Of a stretch of 64,000 nucleotides of DNA, positions 20,101-28,385 are shown piece after piece (within the stretch, counting starts at the first letter, position 1; the number at the start of each line of letters is the position of its first letter). The translations under genes were made by a program, and so were the position numbers. Below the pieces are notes generated by a model. The model was not told the DNA's origin and did not search any database. It was given only the letters and a program-made list of their open reading frames with translations. Origin of the DNA: Candidatus Schekmanbacteria bacterium RIFCSPLOWO2_02_FULL_38_14 (GTDB lineage Bacteria; Schekmanbacteria; GWA2-38-11); assembly GCA_001790855.1 (NCBI GenBank), contig MGDH01000015.1, forward strand, positions 13,530 to 77,529, written 5' to 3'.

Positions 20101-22562
20101 GCCATCACAAACACGGTAAAGGTCTGACCAACATTCAGTGGAGGCGGATACGGCATATCCAGGAAAGCAACATCAGCACTGGTTCCACTACTTTGTGCTT
20201 TTACGACAATATGTGCCTTTCCTTGAATAGTACCCACACTTGCAGTTATATCAGCCTCGCCCTGACTATTAGCAGTAATAACTGGGTTATTAGTATAGTC
20301 AGTTTTTACTGTTACTATATTTGTATCGCTTGAGGAATAAGAAATCCCTGCGGTCGGTACTGGCATACCATAAGAATTCTTTGCATTTACAAAAATAGGA
20401 AGTGTCTGATTAATTTCCATTGAAGGAGGAACCTGGAGGTTAATAAATGCTATTTGGTCAAAACCTCCAATACCACCACCAATTTTACCAACTACCTTCA
20501 ATGTAACTGGGTCACTCTTTACAGTCCCAAGTTCAGCAGTTATCTGTGTTTCCCCTTCAGCAATTGCAGAAACATTCCCTGAACCGCTTGCATCAACAGA
20601 TGTTGTTGCTACAGATGTATTGCTGGAAACATAGTTAACCCCGATTGGAGGTACTGGCTTTCCATTAGCATCTCTTGCAAGAACATTTAGTGGGGCACTA
20701 ACACCAACAGGTAAAACAGAGGGTGCAAATACCTTCAGGGAAGCAATAGCTCCGGTTTCCCCGGTTGATTCAGTAACTTTTATTTTAAGTGTATTACTTG
20801 TTAAATTCCCGGAAGTCGCTGTTATTTTTGCCTCACCAACAGCTAAAGCATTTACAAATCCATTGCCATTTGCATCAGCTTTAACAGAGATTATATTAGT
20901 ATTATCTGAAGAGTAGGAAACATTAGAAATAGGCAAGAAGTTTCCTTTTTTATTCTTGGCTGAAGCTGTAATAACAGCATTGGAGCCTACAGTTAAATAA
21001 CTTGGTCCTGATATCATAAGAGAATCTGCTTCACTTTTAATTTCTTTTACTACGTCTATTTTTAAAGGACTGCTGTCTTTTTCTTCTGTGCTTCCAATTA
21101 CTTCTACACTACCTTCAGAAAGCCCTGTTATTGAAGCAGTGCCATCATCATTAGTTACTATAGATGCGATTGTTTCATCGTCTATGAAATACTCTATTCC
21201 TACTGGGGGAATAGTTTTTTTGCTTTTTGTTTTTGCAGAAGCTGTAATAGTCTCTGTTGCACCAATCAAAATCTGTTTTGGACCTGAAAGCTTCAGAAAT
21301 AAAATTTTGTCTTTTGCGCTTAGACTATTTACAACTATAGCTTCTGCTGTAGCAGATTTTGATGTATCAACAACACTTACAGCTTTAATTTTTACCTTTG
21401 AAGGGCTTGGAACTGTGGAAGGTGCTGTATAAACTCCATAATCAATAATACCGACATTCTCATTTCCACCTTCAATATTATTTACATACCATATAACATC
21501 AGTATTAAATGTTCCTGTAACAATTTCTGAAAAAATTGTATTTTCATTTACAGGCACTGTTGCTGATGTTGGAATTATTTTGACAACTACTGGTTTAAAC
21601 TTTACCTTTGCCAGAGCAAAAACACTTTCATCATTAACTAAATATGCTCTTACTGTTATAATTTTAGCTTTTGGCATCACATCAGGCGATATATAAATCC
21701 CGTCTTCGTCTACTTCACCAAGAGTTCCATCATCATTATCAATTGCCCAGAGTATATCAGCTTCAGGGTCTTTTGCTATTGCTTCAAATGCAATTTCATC
21801 TCCCAGTTCGATAATCTTAGATTTTGGCACAATCCTTAGAGGAGGTGCTTTTTTTTCAGATTTTTTTGCTTTCTCTTTCTTGGCTTCCTTCCTGGATTTA
21901 GATTTTTTTACAACCAATATTGATTTCTTTTTACTTCTATCATTGTTAGTCTGATATTTTGATGCCTTTTTATTTACTCCAATAAAAGAGGCAGGAATTG
22001 AAATATCAAATTCATCATCAAAGTTCTGGCTAAAACCAATAAAGGTTCCTGCCTTGTTCCATCCATTAAAAAATGGTTCATCATCAGAAATGCCTCCTTC
22101 ATAAAATGATACCCATGCATCAAGGACTCCACCTATTTCTTCATCTTTGTCAAATGTTCCTGAGTTGTCTTCATCACCATATAAAACTACATCATAATCA
22201 GCTACCATTACATTCTGGCTTCTTGAATCAGGGAAATCCTCACCTATAAGGCTTAATTCCTCTTTCCCTACTTTTTCAGGCAATGAAAGACTGTATTTTC
22301 CGTCGCCATCTTCATTTGCTAAAACAGAAACCATTTCATTTCCGGTTACCCTGTTTATCAAACCGACTCTAAGCTTTACCCCCACAGGAATATTTCCTTT
22401 GATATTTCCATGCAAAGCAAAAGAACTTTCATTATTTCCATTCTCATTTGAATATTCATTAGCTCTTACAATATCCAGTCCTAAGCTTGATAAAAAGAAA
22501 AATGTCAGCACAATCAATGTTGTAATACTAAAAGTTCTTTTTTGAGTCATTTTTTGTATCAT
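17157..22562 (-). CDS. Giant secreted protein with 12 bacterial Ig-like (BIG_2) repeats
   Basis: This 1801-residue protein starts with a signal peptide (hydrophobic core TLIVLTFFFLSSLGL, cleavage probably near 'VRANEY'). An N-terminal domain of about 150 residues contains 'DEDNSGTFDKDEE', a calcium-loop-like motif. A Lys-rich linker (about 215-240) follows, then two unlike Ig-type modules (about 240-410) and twelve tandem modules of about 97 residues up to residue 1567. Each module has a 'FLDMP.PPPLNVGQ' type opening, 'YSSDN' and 'GEADITA' cores. The C-terminal 230 residues are unique and rich in beta structure. No sortase motif, outer-membrane barrel or dockerin is visible. Such proteins act in adhesion, cell-surface display or matrix formation. 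The second Met (22550) could also be the start. Confidence 0.88.
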   Translation of the reverse strand: MIQKMTQKRTFSITTLIVLTFFFLSSLGLDIVRANEYSNENGNNESSFALHGNIKGNIPVGVKLRVGLINRVTGNEMVSVLANEDGDGKYSLSLPEKVGKEELSLIGEDFPDSRSQNVMVADYDVVLYGDEDNSGTFDKDEEIGGVLDAWVSFYEGGISDDEPFFNGWNKAGTFIGFSQNFDDEFDISIPASFIGVNKKASKYQTNNDRSKKKSILVVKKSKSRKEAKKEKAKKSEKKAPPLRIVPKSKIIELGDEIAFEAIAKDPEADILWAIDNDDGTLGEVDEDGIYISPDVMPKAKIITVRAYLVNDESVFALAKVKFKPVVVKIIPTSATVPVNENTIFSEIVTGTFNTDVIWYVNNIEGGNENVGIIDYGVYTAPSTVPSPSKVKIKAVSVVDTSKSATAEAIVVNSLSAKDKILFLKLSGPKQILIGATETITASAKTKSKKTIPPVGIEYFIDDETIASIVTNDDGTASITGLSEGSVEVIGSTEEKDSSPLKIDVVKEIKSEADSLMISGPSYLTVGSNAVITASAKNKKGNFLPISNVSYSSDNTNIISVKADANGNGFVNALAVGEAKITATSGNLTSNTLKIKVTESTGETGAIASLKVFAPSVLPVGVSAPLNVLARDANGKPVPPIGVNYVSSNTSVATTSVDASGSGNVSAIAEGETQITAELGTVKSDPVTLKVVGKIGGGIGGFDQIAFINLQVPPSMEINQTLPIFVNAKNSYGMPVPTAGISYSSSDTNIVTVKTDYTNNPVITANSQGEADITASVGTIQGKAHIVVKAQSSGTSADVAFLDMPYPPPLNVGQTFTVFVMARNSFGMPMPVPFGIEYSSEDTSKVSVSKDPGNNLVLNAQAETPLNPVKVVAKINGAEKASIMVKVNPLPTSGFGDVAFLDMPYPPPLNVGQTYTVFVNARNQYGMPMPVPFNIEYSSDNPAVVTISKDQGFNAVLYGAGAGETDIHASVKKSDGSVVMANAVHVKVAATSTGGGQAMFLDMPFPPPLTVGQTFTLFVKALDQSGKSVSLAGIAYTTDKPAVVSVSSDFANNAVLTGMGAGTANITATLGTLTKTVTVTVNTFTGGGGQIAFLDIMNPPPPTMKVGEFFQLIVMARSQYGMQVPLGPGSILYTSSNSGVASVMPDPANNGNINAIGQGEADITAALATNTSISKTVHISVIQSTGGTSQVAFLDIPFPPPLNVGQSFTLFVTARDMYGKPVPATGITYSSDNLSIVGVVPDFAGNAILNALSAGKAKIKAVLGNIFKEIEVTVNQPTGSFGEIASLFLPSMPPVFVGQQFVMPPVTAKDATGMIVPASGVKFESGDTSKAMVFIDQGGNGVIFGVSAGTANITASIDTPLGNHIVSNVVQITVVSGTSTGGAVAFLEISGPPSIMTQGTVAPLAVKAKDSTGAQVPPPSGITYEKEPAGIIDVFTDSTGFTSVKAIGAGTATLKAISGSITSNILTILVQGSSTGGQTNVASLQLQGPSSIKVNEQANIQVIAKDSFGNIVPPPTGITFNSNSPAIAEIVTDSFGNPILKGKTVGNASITATLGTIVSTPYNVSVVSETGTQGQAPSIKGVFVNNLPVTNANAGTIIEVRTSFPGAQGTPTEVGYKIGGIQAGFTIGGLLNSTDQTYSVNVTIPPSGVSGPVGILVTWKGVSSQPFNFTVNSTSPQTPTVKNNTLLNHFSGAGNFDFSTGAEVTLASGQGDLEFAGIPSSPELRGVAFDGGILDAGVVTLTQMTTPPTTGFAFNVIPVANHGYWVKTTEGKFAKLVIKVLNSAPDASGNATSVNFEWVFMN
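17865..21330 (-). repeat. Twelve tandem Ig-like coding repeats
   Basis: The coding region repeats every 285-300 bases. Repeats 6, 7, 8 and 10 (about 18.7-20.2 kb) share nearly the same opening, FLDMP(Y/F)PPPL(N/T)VGQ, while the outer repeats have drifted. This points to later internal duplication in the middle of the array. Confidence 0.85.
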
Positions 22563-22784
22563 TTTAAAACCTCCTAAAAAAAAGTTTCTAACTTTGAAAA
22601 AATATTTTAATGGCTATTTGCAATTTCTATGCCAAATCAGAAAAAATTTTATTTTAGAGATGTTTGTAGTTGATTTTATTGATTTTTAGCAGAAAATTTA
22701 AGTTTAGAATTTTGTTGGAAAGATTAAAAAAAGCGTTATAACTTTAACGGTTAATGTTAGTTTTTTGCCATTTAACGTAAAGAT
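22563..22784. other. AT-rich spacer upstream of the Ig-repeat gene
   Basis: This 222-base stretch lies between ilvA and the Ig-repeat gene, both read on the minus strand. It carries an AGGAGG site for the Ig-repeat gene next to its start. I see no clear terminator or gene in the remainder. Confidence 0.45.
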
Positions 22785-23993
22785 TCATTTTTCAATAGAA
22801 ACATTAAAACCCTTTGATTCCAGAATATTTATTATCTCTTTTATGTGGTCAAATCCCTTTGTCTCTAAATCAAGTTTTACCCGTGTTTTTCCAAAAGGAA
22901 TATTTAATGCTGCTCTCTCGTGAACAATATGAAGTATATTTGCTTCTGCAATTCCAAACATTTCTGCAATTTTTGCAAGTGCTCCTGGAATATCATTGAT
23001 ATCTATTATAATTCTCGTAAACCTTCCTGCCCTCAGAAGACCTTTTTCAATAATTCTTGACACCATGTTAACATCAATATTTCCACCGCTAATAACCAGC
23101 ACGACTCTTTTCCCTTCAAATTTAACCTTTCCTCCTAAAAGGGCTGCCAATGGTGCTGCACCTGCTCCCTCTACTGTTAATTTTCCCTGTTCCATAAACA
23201 TCAATATTGCTTCAGAAATCTCCTCCTCATTAACAGTAACAATTTCATCTACATACTTTTCTATTATTGGAAAAGTCTTTGTCCCTACAGATTTTACAGC
23301 GATTCCGTCTGCAATTGTTTTTACCATAGGAAGATGGACAACCTTCCCCATCTTTCTTGAGAAAAAAGCTGATGCTGCCTCTTCTGCTTCTACTCCTATT
23401 ATTTTCACTGAAGGATTTTTCTCTTTAATTGCTACAGATATTCCTGATATCAATCCTCCTCCGCCTATTGGAACAATAACCATATCAATGTCTTCTGCCT
23501 GCTCAAGTATTTCAATCCCAATAGTCCCCTGTCCTGCTATCACATCGTAATCATCAAAAGCATGAATGAATACCCGATTCTTTTCTTTGCAGATTTCCAT
23601 TGCTTTTTCATATGCATCATCATAGGTACTGCCATTAAAAATAATCTCTGCTCCAAAAGATTTGCAGGCCCTTACTTTAGTCAATGGAGTTCCTTTAGGC
23701 ATCACAACAGTAGCTTTGATCCCAAAAGATAAGCATGCATAAGCAACACTCTGTGCATGGTTTCCTGCTGAAGCTGTTACTACCCCTCTTACTTTCTCCT
23801 CTTTTGTAAGCTGGCTAATAAAGTTAAATGATCCTCTTATTTTAAAAGACCCTGTTTTCTGCAAATTCTCAAGCTTCAGATAAATATTAGTTTTAAAATA
23901 GTCACTTAAAATCTCAGATTTTATAAAATTCTTTTCATTAATAATGCCTTTCAATCTTTTCTTTGCCTGCTCAATATCTTTTACTGAAATCAT
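22785..23993 (-). CDS. ilvA: Threonine ammonia-lyase with C-terminal ACT domain
   Basis: This PLP enzyme deaminates threonine to 2-oxobutanoate, the first step of isoleucine synthesis or of threonine breakdown. The 402-residue protein has KTGSFKIRGSFN with the PLP lysine, 'VTASAGNHAQSVAYA', 'VIVPIGGGGLISG' and 'VLVISGGNIDVN'. A C-terminal ACT-like domain of about 75 residues ('RIIIDINDIPGALAKIAEMF') suggests amino-acid feedback. The length and single ACT domain fit the shorter TdcB/IlvA form. It stands alone. Confidence 0.92.
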   Translation of the reverse strand: MISVKDIEQAKKRLKGIINEKNFIKSEILSDYFKTNIYLKLENLQKTGSFKIRGSFNFISQLTKEEKVRGVVTASAGNHAQSVAYACLSFGIKATVVMPKGTPLTKVRACKSFGAEIIFNGSTYDDAYEKAMEICKEKNRVFIHAFDDYDVIAGQGTIGIEILEQAEDIDMVIVPIGGGGLISGISVAIKEKNPSVKIIGVEAEEAASAFFSRKMGKVVHLPMVKTIADGIAVKSVGTKTFPIIEKYVDEIVTVNEEEISEAILMFMEQGKLTVEGAGAAPLAALLGGKVKFEGKRVVLVISGGNIDVNMVSRIIEKGLLRAGRFTRIIIDINDIPGALAKIAEMFGIAEANILHIVHERAALNIPFGKTRVKLDLETKGFDHIKEIINILESKGFNVSIEK

Positions 23994-24174
23994 ATTATCT
24001 TCCTGAAAAGTGTTTTTACATTTTTACAATTTTTTGTTTTTTAAAATTCTTAAAAAGTTTAATGTTTTAAATATTTTAGAATATATAATCTATTAATTGT
24101 TTGAATCAATACAAATCTAAAGTCTTACTTTGTATTTGACAAATAAAATCCCTCTTGTTAATTTTCTTTTAAGC

Positions 24175-25977
24175 ATGGTTAATCTCATACATATTCTTCC
24201 AAATAACTTAGTCAACAAAATCGCGGCAGGAGAGGTTATAGAAAGACCATCCTCAGTTGTAAAAGAGCTCGTTGAAAACTCAATAGATGCTTCAAGCGCT
24301 GAAATCTCTGTTTTCATAAAAGATGGCGGCAAAAGATCAATAAAAGTTGTTGATAATGGAATCGGAATGAGCGAGTCTGATGCTCTTCTTTCTCTTGAAA
24401 GACATGCTACAAGTAAAATAAACGAAGAGAAAGATCTTGACCACATCAGCACTCTCGGTTTCAGAGGTGAAGCCCTTCCAAGCATAGCTTCTGTATCACA
24501 GTTAACATTAAAAACCCGCACAAAAAATTATGAAAGCGGAACAAAAATTGATGCTGACGGTGGCAAAATCATCAGTGTTTCAAAAACCGGAATTTCTGAA
24601 GGAACGGAGATAGAAGTAAGAAATATTTTTTACAATACCCCCGCAAGGCTGAAATTTTTAAAATCAGCTACTACTGAATTAAACAATATCAATGACACGA
24701 TTGTGCGCCTTTCGCTGTCTAATACTCTCATCTCTTTCTGCTTTTCCCATAATGACAGAGAAATGATAAATCTTCAGAAGTCAGAGAATATTATAACCAG
24801 AATCAAATTTATCTTCGGAAATGAATTTTCAGAAAATTTATTACAGATTAAATCAGAAGATGAAACCACTGTACTTGAAGGATACATATCTAAACCAGAC
24901 TTATTGAGAAACTCAAGAACAGACCAGTATATATTTGTAAACGGTAGAAGCATAAAGGATAGAACAATATTTCATGCTATTATGGAAGGATATAAATCGA
25001 TTATACCAAGAGAGCAGTATCCTTCTGTCTTCCTGTTTCTCAAAATAGAGCCATCACAAATAGATGTTAACACTCATCCTGCAAAAGTTGAAATAAAATT
25101 TGCAAAGCCTCAGAAAATTCACTCTCTGATTTCAAAAACAATATCTGAAACCTTGGATAAAAACAGACTTGTAAAATCTTTTGTGAGCAGAAAAGAATTT
25201 ATTGCACCAAAGGAATATCCTGAATTTATATCTTTCGATAAAGAATCAGACCTTTTTCAGAAAATAACCTTTGATAAGCAAAATAACAATGTTTCTGAAA
25301 TTCTAAACAAATATTTCCCTGTTGAGCCTAAAGAATATTTAAGGACAGAAGAATCAAAAAATGGATACAACAACTCCAATCTTCTGCCATATATTTCACT
25401 TTTAGATTTAAGAATATTAGGACAGATAAAAAATTCTTTTATTATTGCAGAATCCAGTGATTCATTAGTATTTGTCGACCAGCACGCAGCGCATGAGAGA
25501 ATATTATATTTTAATTTAAAAAAACAGGTTCTTGAAAATAGTTTGGAAGTCAAACCCCTGCTTTTTCCTCTTACCATAGATACAAGCTTTCGTGACAAAC
25601 ATCTTATTAACGAACACAAAAAAAACCTTTTGGCTTGTGGTTTTGAGGTAGAAGAATTTGGAGCAAACACAATTATAATAAAAAGCATTCCTTCTCTTCT
25701 TGATGAAAAATATGCAAAATCAGCTATTCTTGCTTTAATTGACGATTTGAGTTCTTACAGCAGAAAGGAAAACATGCGTGTATTTGAAGATTCCATTCTG
25801 AAATCAATTGCCTGCCACAGCGCTGTGAAAGCAAACCAGAAACTGGAAATTGATGAAATGAAATTTCTTCTAAAAGAAATGGAAAGAATAAAATTTTCTG
25901 ATTTTTGTCCACATGGAAGACCAGCAATATTTGAACTGAAGATCACCGAAATCGAAAAAAGATTCCTCAGAAGATAA
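24175..25977 (+). CDS. mutL: DNA mismatch repair protein MutL
   Basis: The 601-residue protein begins with the GHKL ATPase ('HILPNNLVNKIAAGEVIERP', 'VKELVENSIDA', 'DNGIGM', 'LGFRGEALPSIASV'). It ends with the dimerisation/endonuclease domain: 'FVDQHAAHERILYF', 'ACHSAVKANQKL' and CPHGRP. The endonuclease motif is normally DQHA-x2-E-x4-E; the last Glu is Phe here, so nicking activity may be altered. ATG 24175 is chosen over TTG 24130 because the family starts just before HILP. No mutS is in the window. Confidence 0.95.
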   Translation: MVNLIHILPNNLVNKIAAGEVIERPSSVVKELVENSIDASSAEISVFIKDGGKRSIKVVDNGIGMSESDALLSLERHATSKINEEKDLDHISTLGFRGEALPSIASVSQLTLKTRTKNYESGTKIDADGGKIISVSKTGISEGTEIEVRNIFYNTPARLKFLKSATTELNNINDTIVRLSLSNTLISFCFSHNDREMINLQKSENIITRIKFIFGNEFSENLLQIKSEDETTVLEGYISKPDLLRNSRTDQYIFVNGRSIKDRTIFHAIMEGYKSIIPREQYPSVFLFLKIEPSQIDVNTHPAKVEIKFAKPQKIHSLISKTISETLDKNRLVKSFVSRKEFIAPKEYPEFISFDKESDLFQKITFDKQNNNVSEILNKYFPVEPKEYLRTEESKNGYNNSNLLPYISLLDLRILGQIKNSFIIAESSDSLVFVDQHAAHERILYFNLKKQVLENSLEVKPLLFPLTIDTSFRDKHLINEHKKNLLACGFEVEEFGANTIIIKSIPSLLDEKYAKSAILALIDDLSSYSRKENMRVFEDSILKSIACHSAVKANQKLEIDEMKFLLKEMERIKFSDFCPHGRPAIFELKITEIEKRFLRR

Positions 25978-26030
25978 GCTTGCCCTTCCCAAATTCTGCT
26001 TGCTATCGATTATAGTATTTGTTATTTTAT

Positions 26031-26145
26031 AAAAAATCCTAAATCCTAAACAATGCTTCGACTTTGCTCAGCATGGTGAGTTTGTCGAACCACTAAATTC
26101 AAATGTTCTAAACTGTTTTGAATTTTGATTATTAGAGTTTTGATA
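26031..26145. repeat. Word array with nested palindrome upstream of moaB
   Basis: AAATCCTAAATCCTAAAC on the left is followed by a 36-base inverted repeat (26056-26091, arms CTTCGAC and GTCGAACC). A right part contains degenerate TTCAAATGTTC, GAATTTTGA and similar words. The layout resembles the better preserved array at 47809-47952. Confidence 0.6.
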
Positions 26146-26156
26146 AGGAGTCCTTT

Positions 26157-26660
26157 ATGGGACATAAAGACCATAAAGAGAAAGCTAAAAATTCTGTTAA
26201 ATGCTTTATAATTACTGTAAGTGATTCAAGAACTCCTGATACAGATGAAAGCGGTAAATTTATATCAGACATTTTGAAAATAAATGGACACAATGTTATT
26301 GGCTATGTGATTTTAAAAGATGAACCAAATCTTGTCTGCGAATTTGCAAGAAATGAATCATTGGAAGTGGATGTTGAAGCTATAATAATAAATGGTGGCA
26401 CAGGCATATCTTCTAGAGATTCAACATTTGAAGCAGTTGATGCCATTTTAGAAAAACGCTTGACGGGCTTCGGAGAACTTTTTCGTTATTTAAGTTATAT
26501 AGAAATCGGTTCATCTGCCATTATGAGCAGAGCGTGTGCAGGAGTTTTGAATAAAAAGATAATAATTTCATTGCCGGGGTCAGAAAGCGCTGTAAAGCTT
26601 GCAATGAACAAATTAATCCTTCCTGAACTCTCCCATATGATATGGGAAGTGAACAGATGA
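26157..26660 (+). CDS. moaB: Molybdenum cofactor biosynthesis protein MoaB/MogA family
   Basis: The 167-residue product has the molybdopterin-binding fold signs 'FIITVSDSRTPDTDESGK', 'IIINGGTGISSRDST' and 'SRACAGVLNKKIIISLPGS'. MoaB/Mog proteins adenylate molybdopterin. The length matches MoaB rather than MoeA or a fused MogA. AAGGAG lies just before ATG 26157. No other molybdenum cofactor gene is in the window, and its stop touches the left arm of the four-helix-bundle element. Confidence 0.9.
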   Translation: MGHKDHKEKAKNSVKCFIITVSDSRTPDTDESGKFISDILKINGHNVIGYVILKDEPNLVCEFARNESLEVDVEAIIINGGTGISSRDSTFEAVDAILEKRLTGFGELFRYLSYIEIGSSAIMSRACAGVLNKKIIISLPGSESAVKLAMNKLILPELSHMIWEVNR

Positions 26661-27194
26661 TTGTTGGAATGTTGCATGTTAAAATGTTTGAATGCTTGAA
26701 TATTTAAAAGTTTAAATGTCGGCATGTTAGAAAGTCAAGAAGAAATGGGGAAAATTGAAAGATTTGAGGAAATAGAAGCATGGAAAGAAGCTTGTAGTCT
26801 AGCAGAAATAATTTATAAAATAACAAAACTTGAAAGATTTTCCAAGAACTACGGGTTAAAAGAGCAAATTCAAAGAGCATCTGTTTCAATTGCATCAAAT
26901 ATTGCTGAAGGATTTGAAAGGCAAACAAAAAAAGAATTCATTTATTTTCTTTACATTGCCAAAGGTTCAGCAGGAGAAGTAAGAACTTTACTGTATTTAG
27001 GTAGGAAACTTAATTATTTTGATGAAAGCCAATATAATGAAGTCTTGCAAAAATGCATTTACGTATCAAATCTGATTGGTAAATTTATTCAATACTTAAA
27101 AAAATACTCCAACACATAACATGCCAACATTCCAACATTCAAACTTTGTAACATTTTAACATGCTAACTTTAGAACATTCTAACATTTCAACAT
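26661..27194. mobile_element. IVS-like element: four-helix-bundle gene between inverted word arrays
   Basis: About 70 bases on the left (26661-26731) and 80 on the right (27115-27194) are made of degenerate 8-9 nt words (AATGTT(T/G)GA on the left, its complement AACATTCCA on the right) and are inverted copies of each other; GCATGTTAAAATGTT occurs on the left and its complement on the right. Between them lies a four-helix-bundle gene, the type found in 23S rRNA intervening sequences. The element sits exactly between the moaB stop and the MFS start. Confidence 0.65.
26745..27119 (+). CDS. Four-helix-bundle protein (23S rRNA IVS-encoded/S23 family)
   Basis: This 124-residue, mostly helical protein has the family pattern 'IEAWKEACSLAEIIYKIT', 'YGLKEQIQRASVSIASNIAEG' and 'FLYIAKGSAGEVRTLLYLG'. 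The first-described relatives are encoded in intervening sequences of 23S rRNA genes and form pentamers; their function is not settled. Here it lies free in the chromosome inside inverted arrays. The start at 26745 matches the usual family start; 26724 would add seven residues made partly of array sequence. Confidence 0.88.
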   Translation: MGKIERFEEIEAWKEACSLAEIIYKITKLERFSKNYGLKEQIQRASVSIASNIAEGFERQTKKEFIYFLYIAKGSAGEVRTLLYLGRKLNYFDESQYNEVLQKCIYVSNLIGKFIQYLKKYSNT

Positions 27195-28365
27195 GGCATC
27201 ATTAAAACTGGATAAAGGTCTACTCCCAATATTGCTAACAGTTCTTCTCATGGGATTTGGAATGAGCTTTGTTACTCCACTTATTCCTTTGATTATAAAA
27301 AATACCGGTTCATCTCTCGCAAGTATAGGACAAATAGGCGCAACATATTTTCTGTTTTTTACTATTTTAACCCCCTTCTGTGGGAAAAAAGTTGATAAGA
27401 TAGGCTCAAAAAAAATTATGTTTATTGGATTATTATCCTATGCTGTAAGTATAATGTTTGTACCATATGTAAAGACTGTTAATGCTTTTTACATTATCCG
27501 TGCTTTGCATGGTATAAGCACAGCATCCCTTTTTGTTGCCACAGAATCTGCCATAAACATACTTTCCTCTCCTGAGAATAGGGCAAAAAATACCAGTTAT
27601 TATGCTTTGGTATTCGGACTTGGATTTGCCGGGGGCCCGGCTATTGGTGCAACACTCTATTCAATCAATATATATCTCCCATTCTTTTTATGTTCCACCT
27701 CATTCATTTTGGCAGCATTAATAAATTTACTCTATTTTAAGGATACAAAAATTGAAGTGCAGAGCAAGATATATAGCTTCAAAGATTTTCTCAATGCACT
27801 AAAAATTCCAATTGCTGCAGCAATGTGTTATGCTTTTGTAGAAGTCTGCATAGGAGTATTTCTCTCTTTGTATTTGGACTCAATGAACATAAAAGGAACA
27901 TATTTGGGTATAGTATTCACAGTCTTTGCCATTGGAGCAATGGTTTCTCCAATCCCTTCCGGAAGGTTTGCAGATAGATTTGGAAAATTTCCCACCATAT
28001 ATATCTTCTCATTTTTACTGGCTGTAACAATTTTTTTATTTAACGTTTTAAATGGTTTTGTTTCTATAATCTTACTTATCTCAGGGGTTGGTTTTATCGC
28101 AGGAGGACTTTACCCTGTTGCTCTTGCATTAATTGCTGACCTCATTCCAAAGAATAAGATTGGTGCGGCAAACTCCGCTTTTTCTTTTTCTTATGGTTTA
28201 GGTAGTATAATTGGTCCGTTAGTTACCGGAAGGTTTATTGATTATTACGGCATAAAATATCTTTTTTATCCAATGAGCTTTGTAGCCTTTATTTTTTTTA
28301 TTATTTCAGTTTTTGATGCACTTAAGAAACCAAGATTATCAAAAATCAGTCAACGAGCTAATTAA
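27193..28365 (+). CDS. Major facilitator superfamily transporter
   Basis: The 390-residue protein has about 12 hydrophobic segments and a loop 'GKKVDKIGSKKIMFIG' after TM2, the MFS A-motif equivalent, repeated as 'GRFADRFGKFPTIY' in the second half. 'RALHGISTASLF' and 'GLGFAGGPAIGATLY' fit drug:proton antiporter-type exporters. The substrate is unknown. Its ATG is formed by the last word of the upstream array (CAACATGG), with no ribosome site, so the element may have replaced the native leader. Confidence 0.87.
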   Translation: MASLKLDKGLLPILLTVLLMGFGMSFVTPLIPLIIKNTGSSLASIGQIGATYFLFFTILTPFCGKKVDKIGSKKIMFIGLLSYAVSIMFVPYVKTVNAFYIIRALHGISTASLFVATESAINILSSPENRAKNTSYYALVFGLGFAGGPAIGATLYSINIYLPFFLCSTSFILAALINLLYFKDTKIEVQSKIYSFKDFLNALKIPIAAAMCYAFVEVCIGVFLSLYLDSMNIKGTYLGIVFTVFAIGAMVSPIPSGRFADRFGKFPTIYIFSFLLAVTIFLFNVLNGFVSIILLISGVGFIAGGLYPVALALIADLIPKNKIGAANSAFSFSYGLGSIIGPLVTGRFIDYYGIKYLFYPMSFVAFIFFIISVFDALKKPRLSKISQRAN

Positions 28366-28385
28366 GATTCTGTGGGTTAAGTAAA

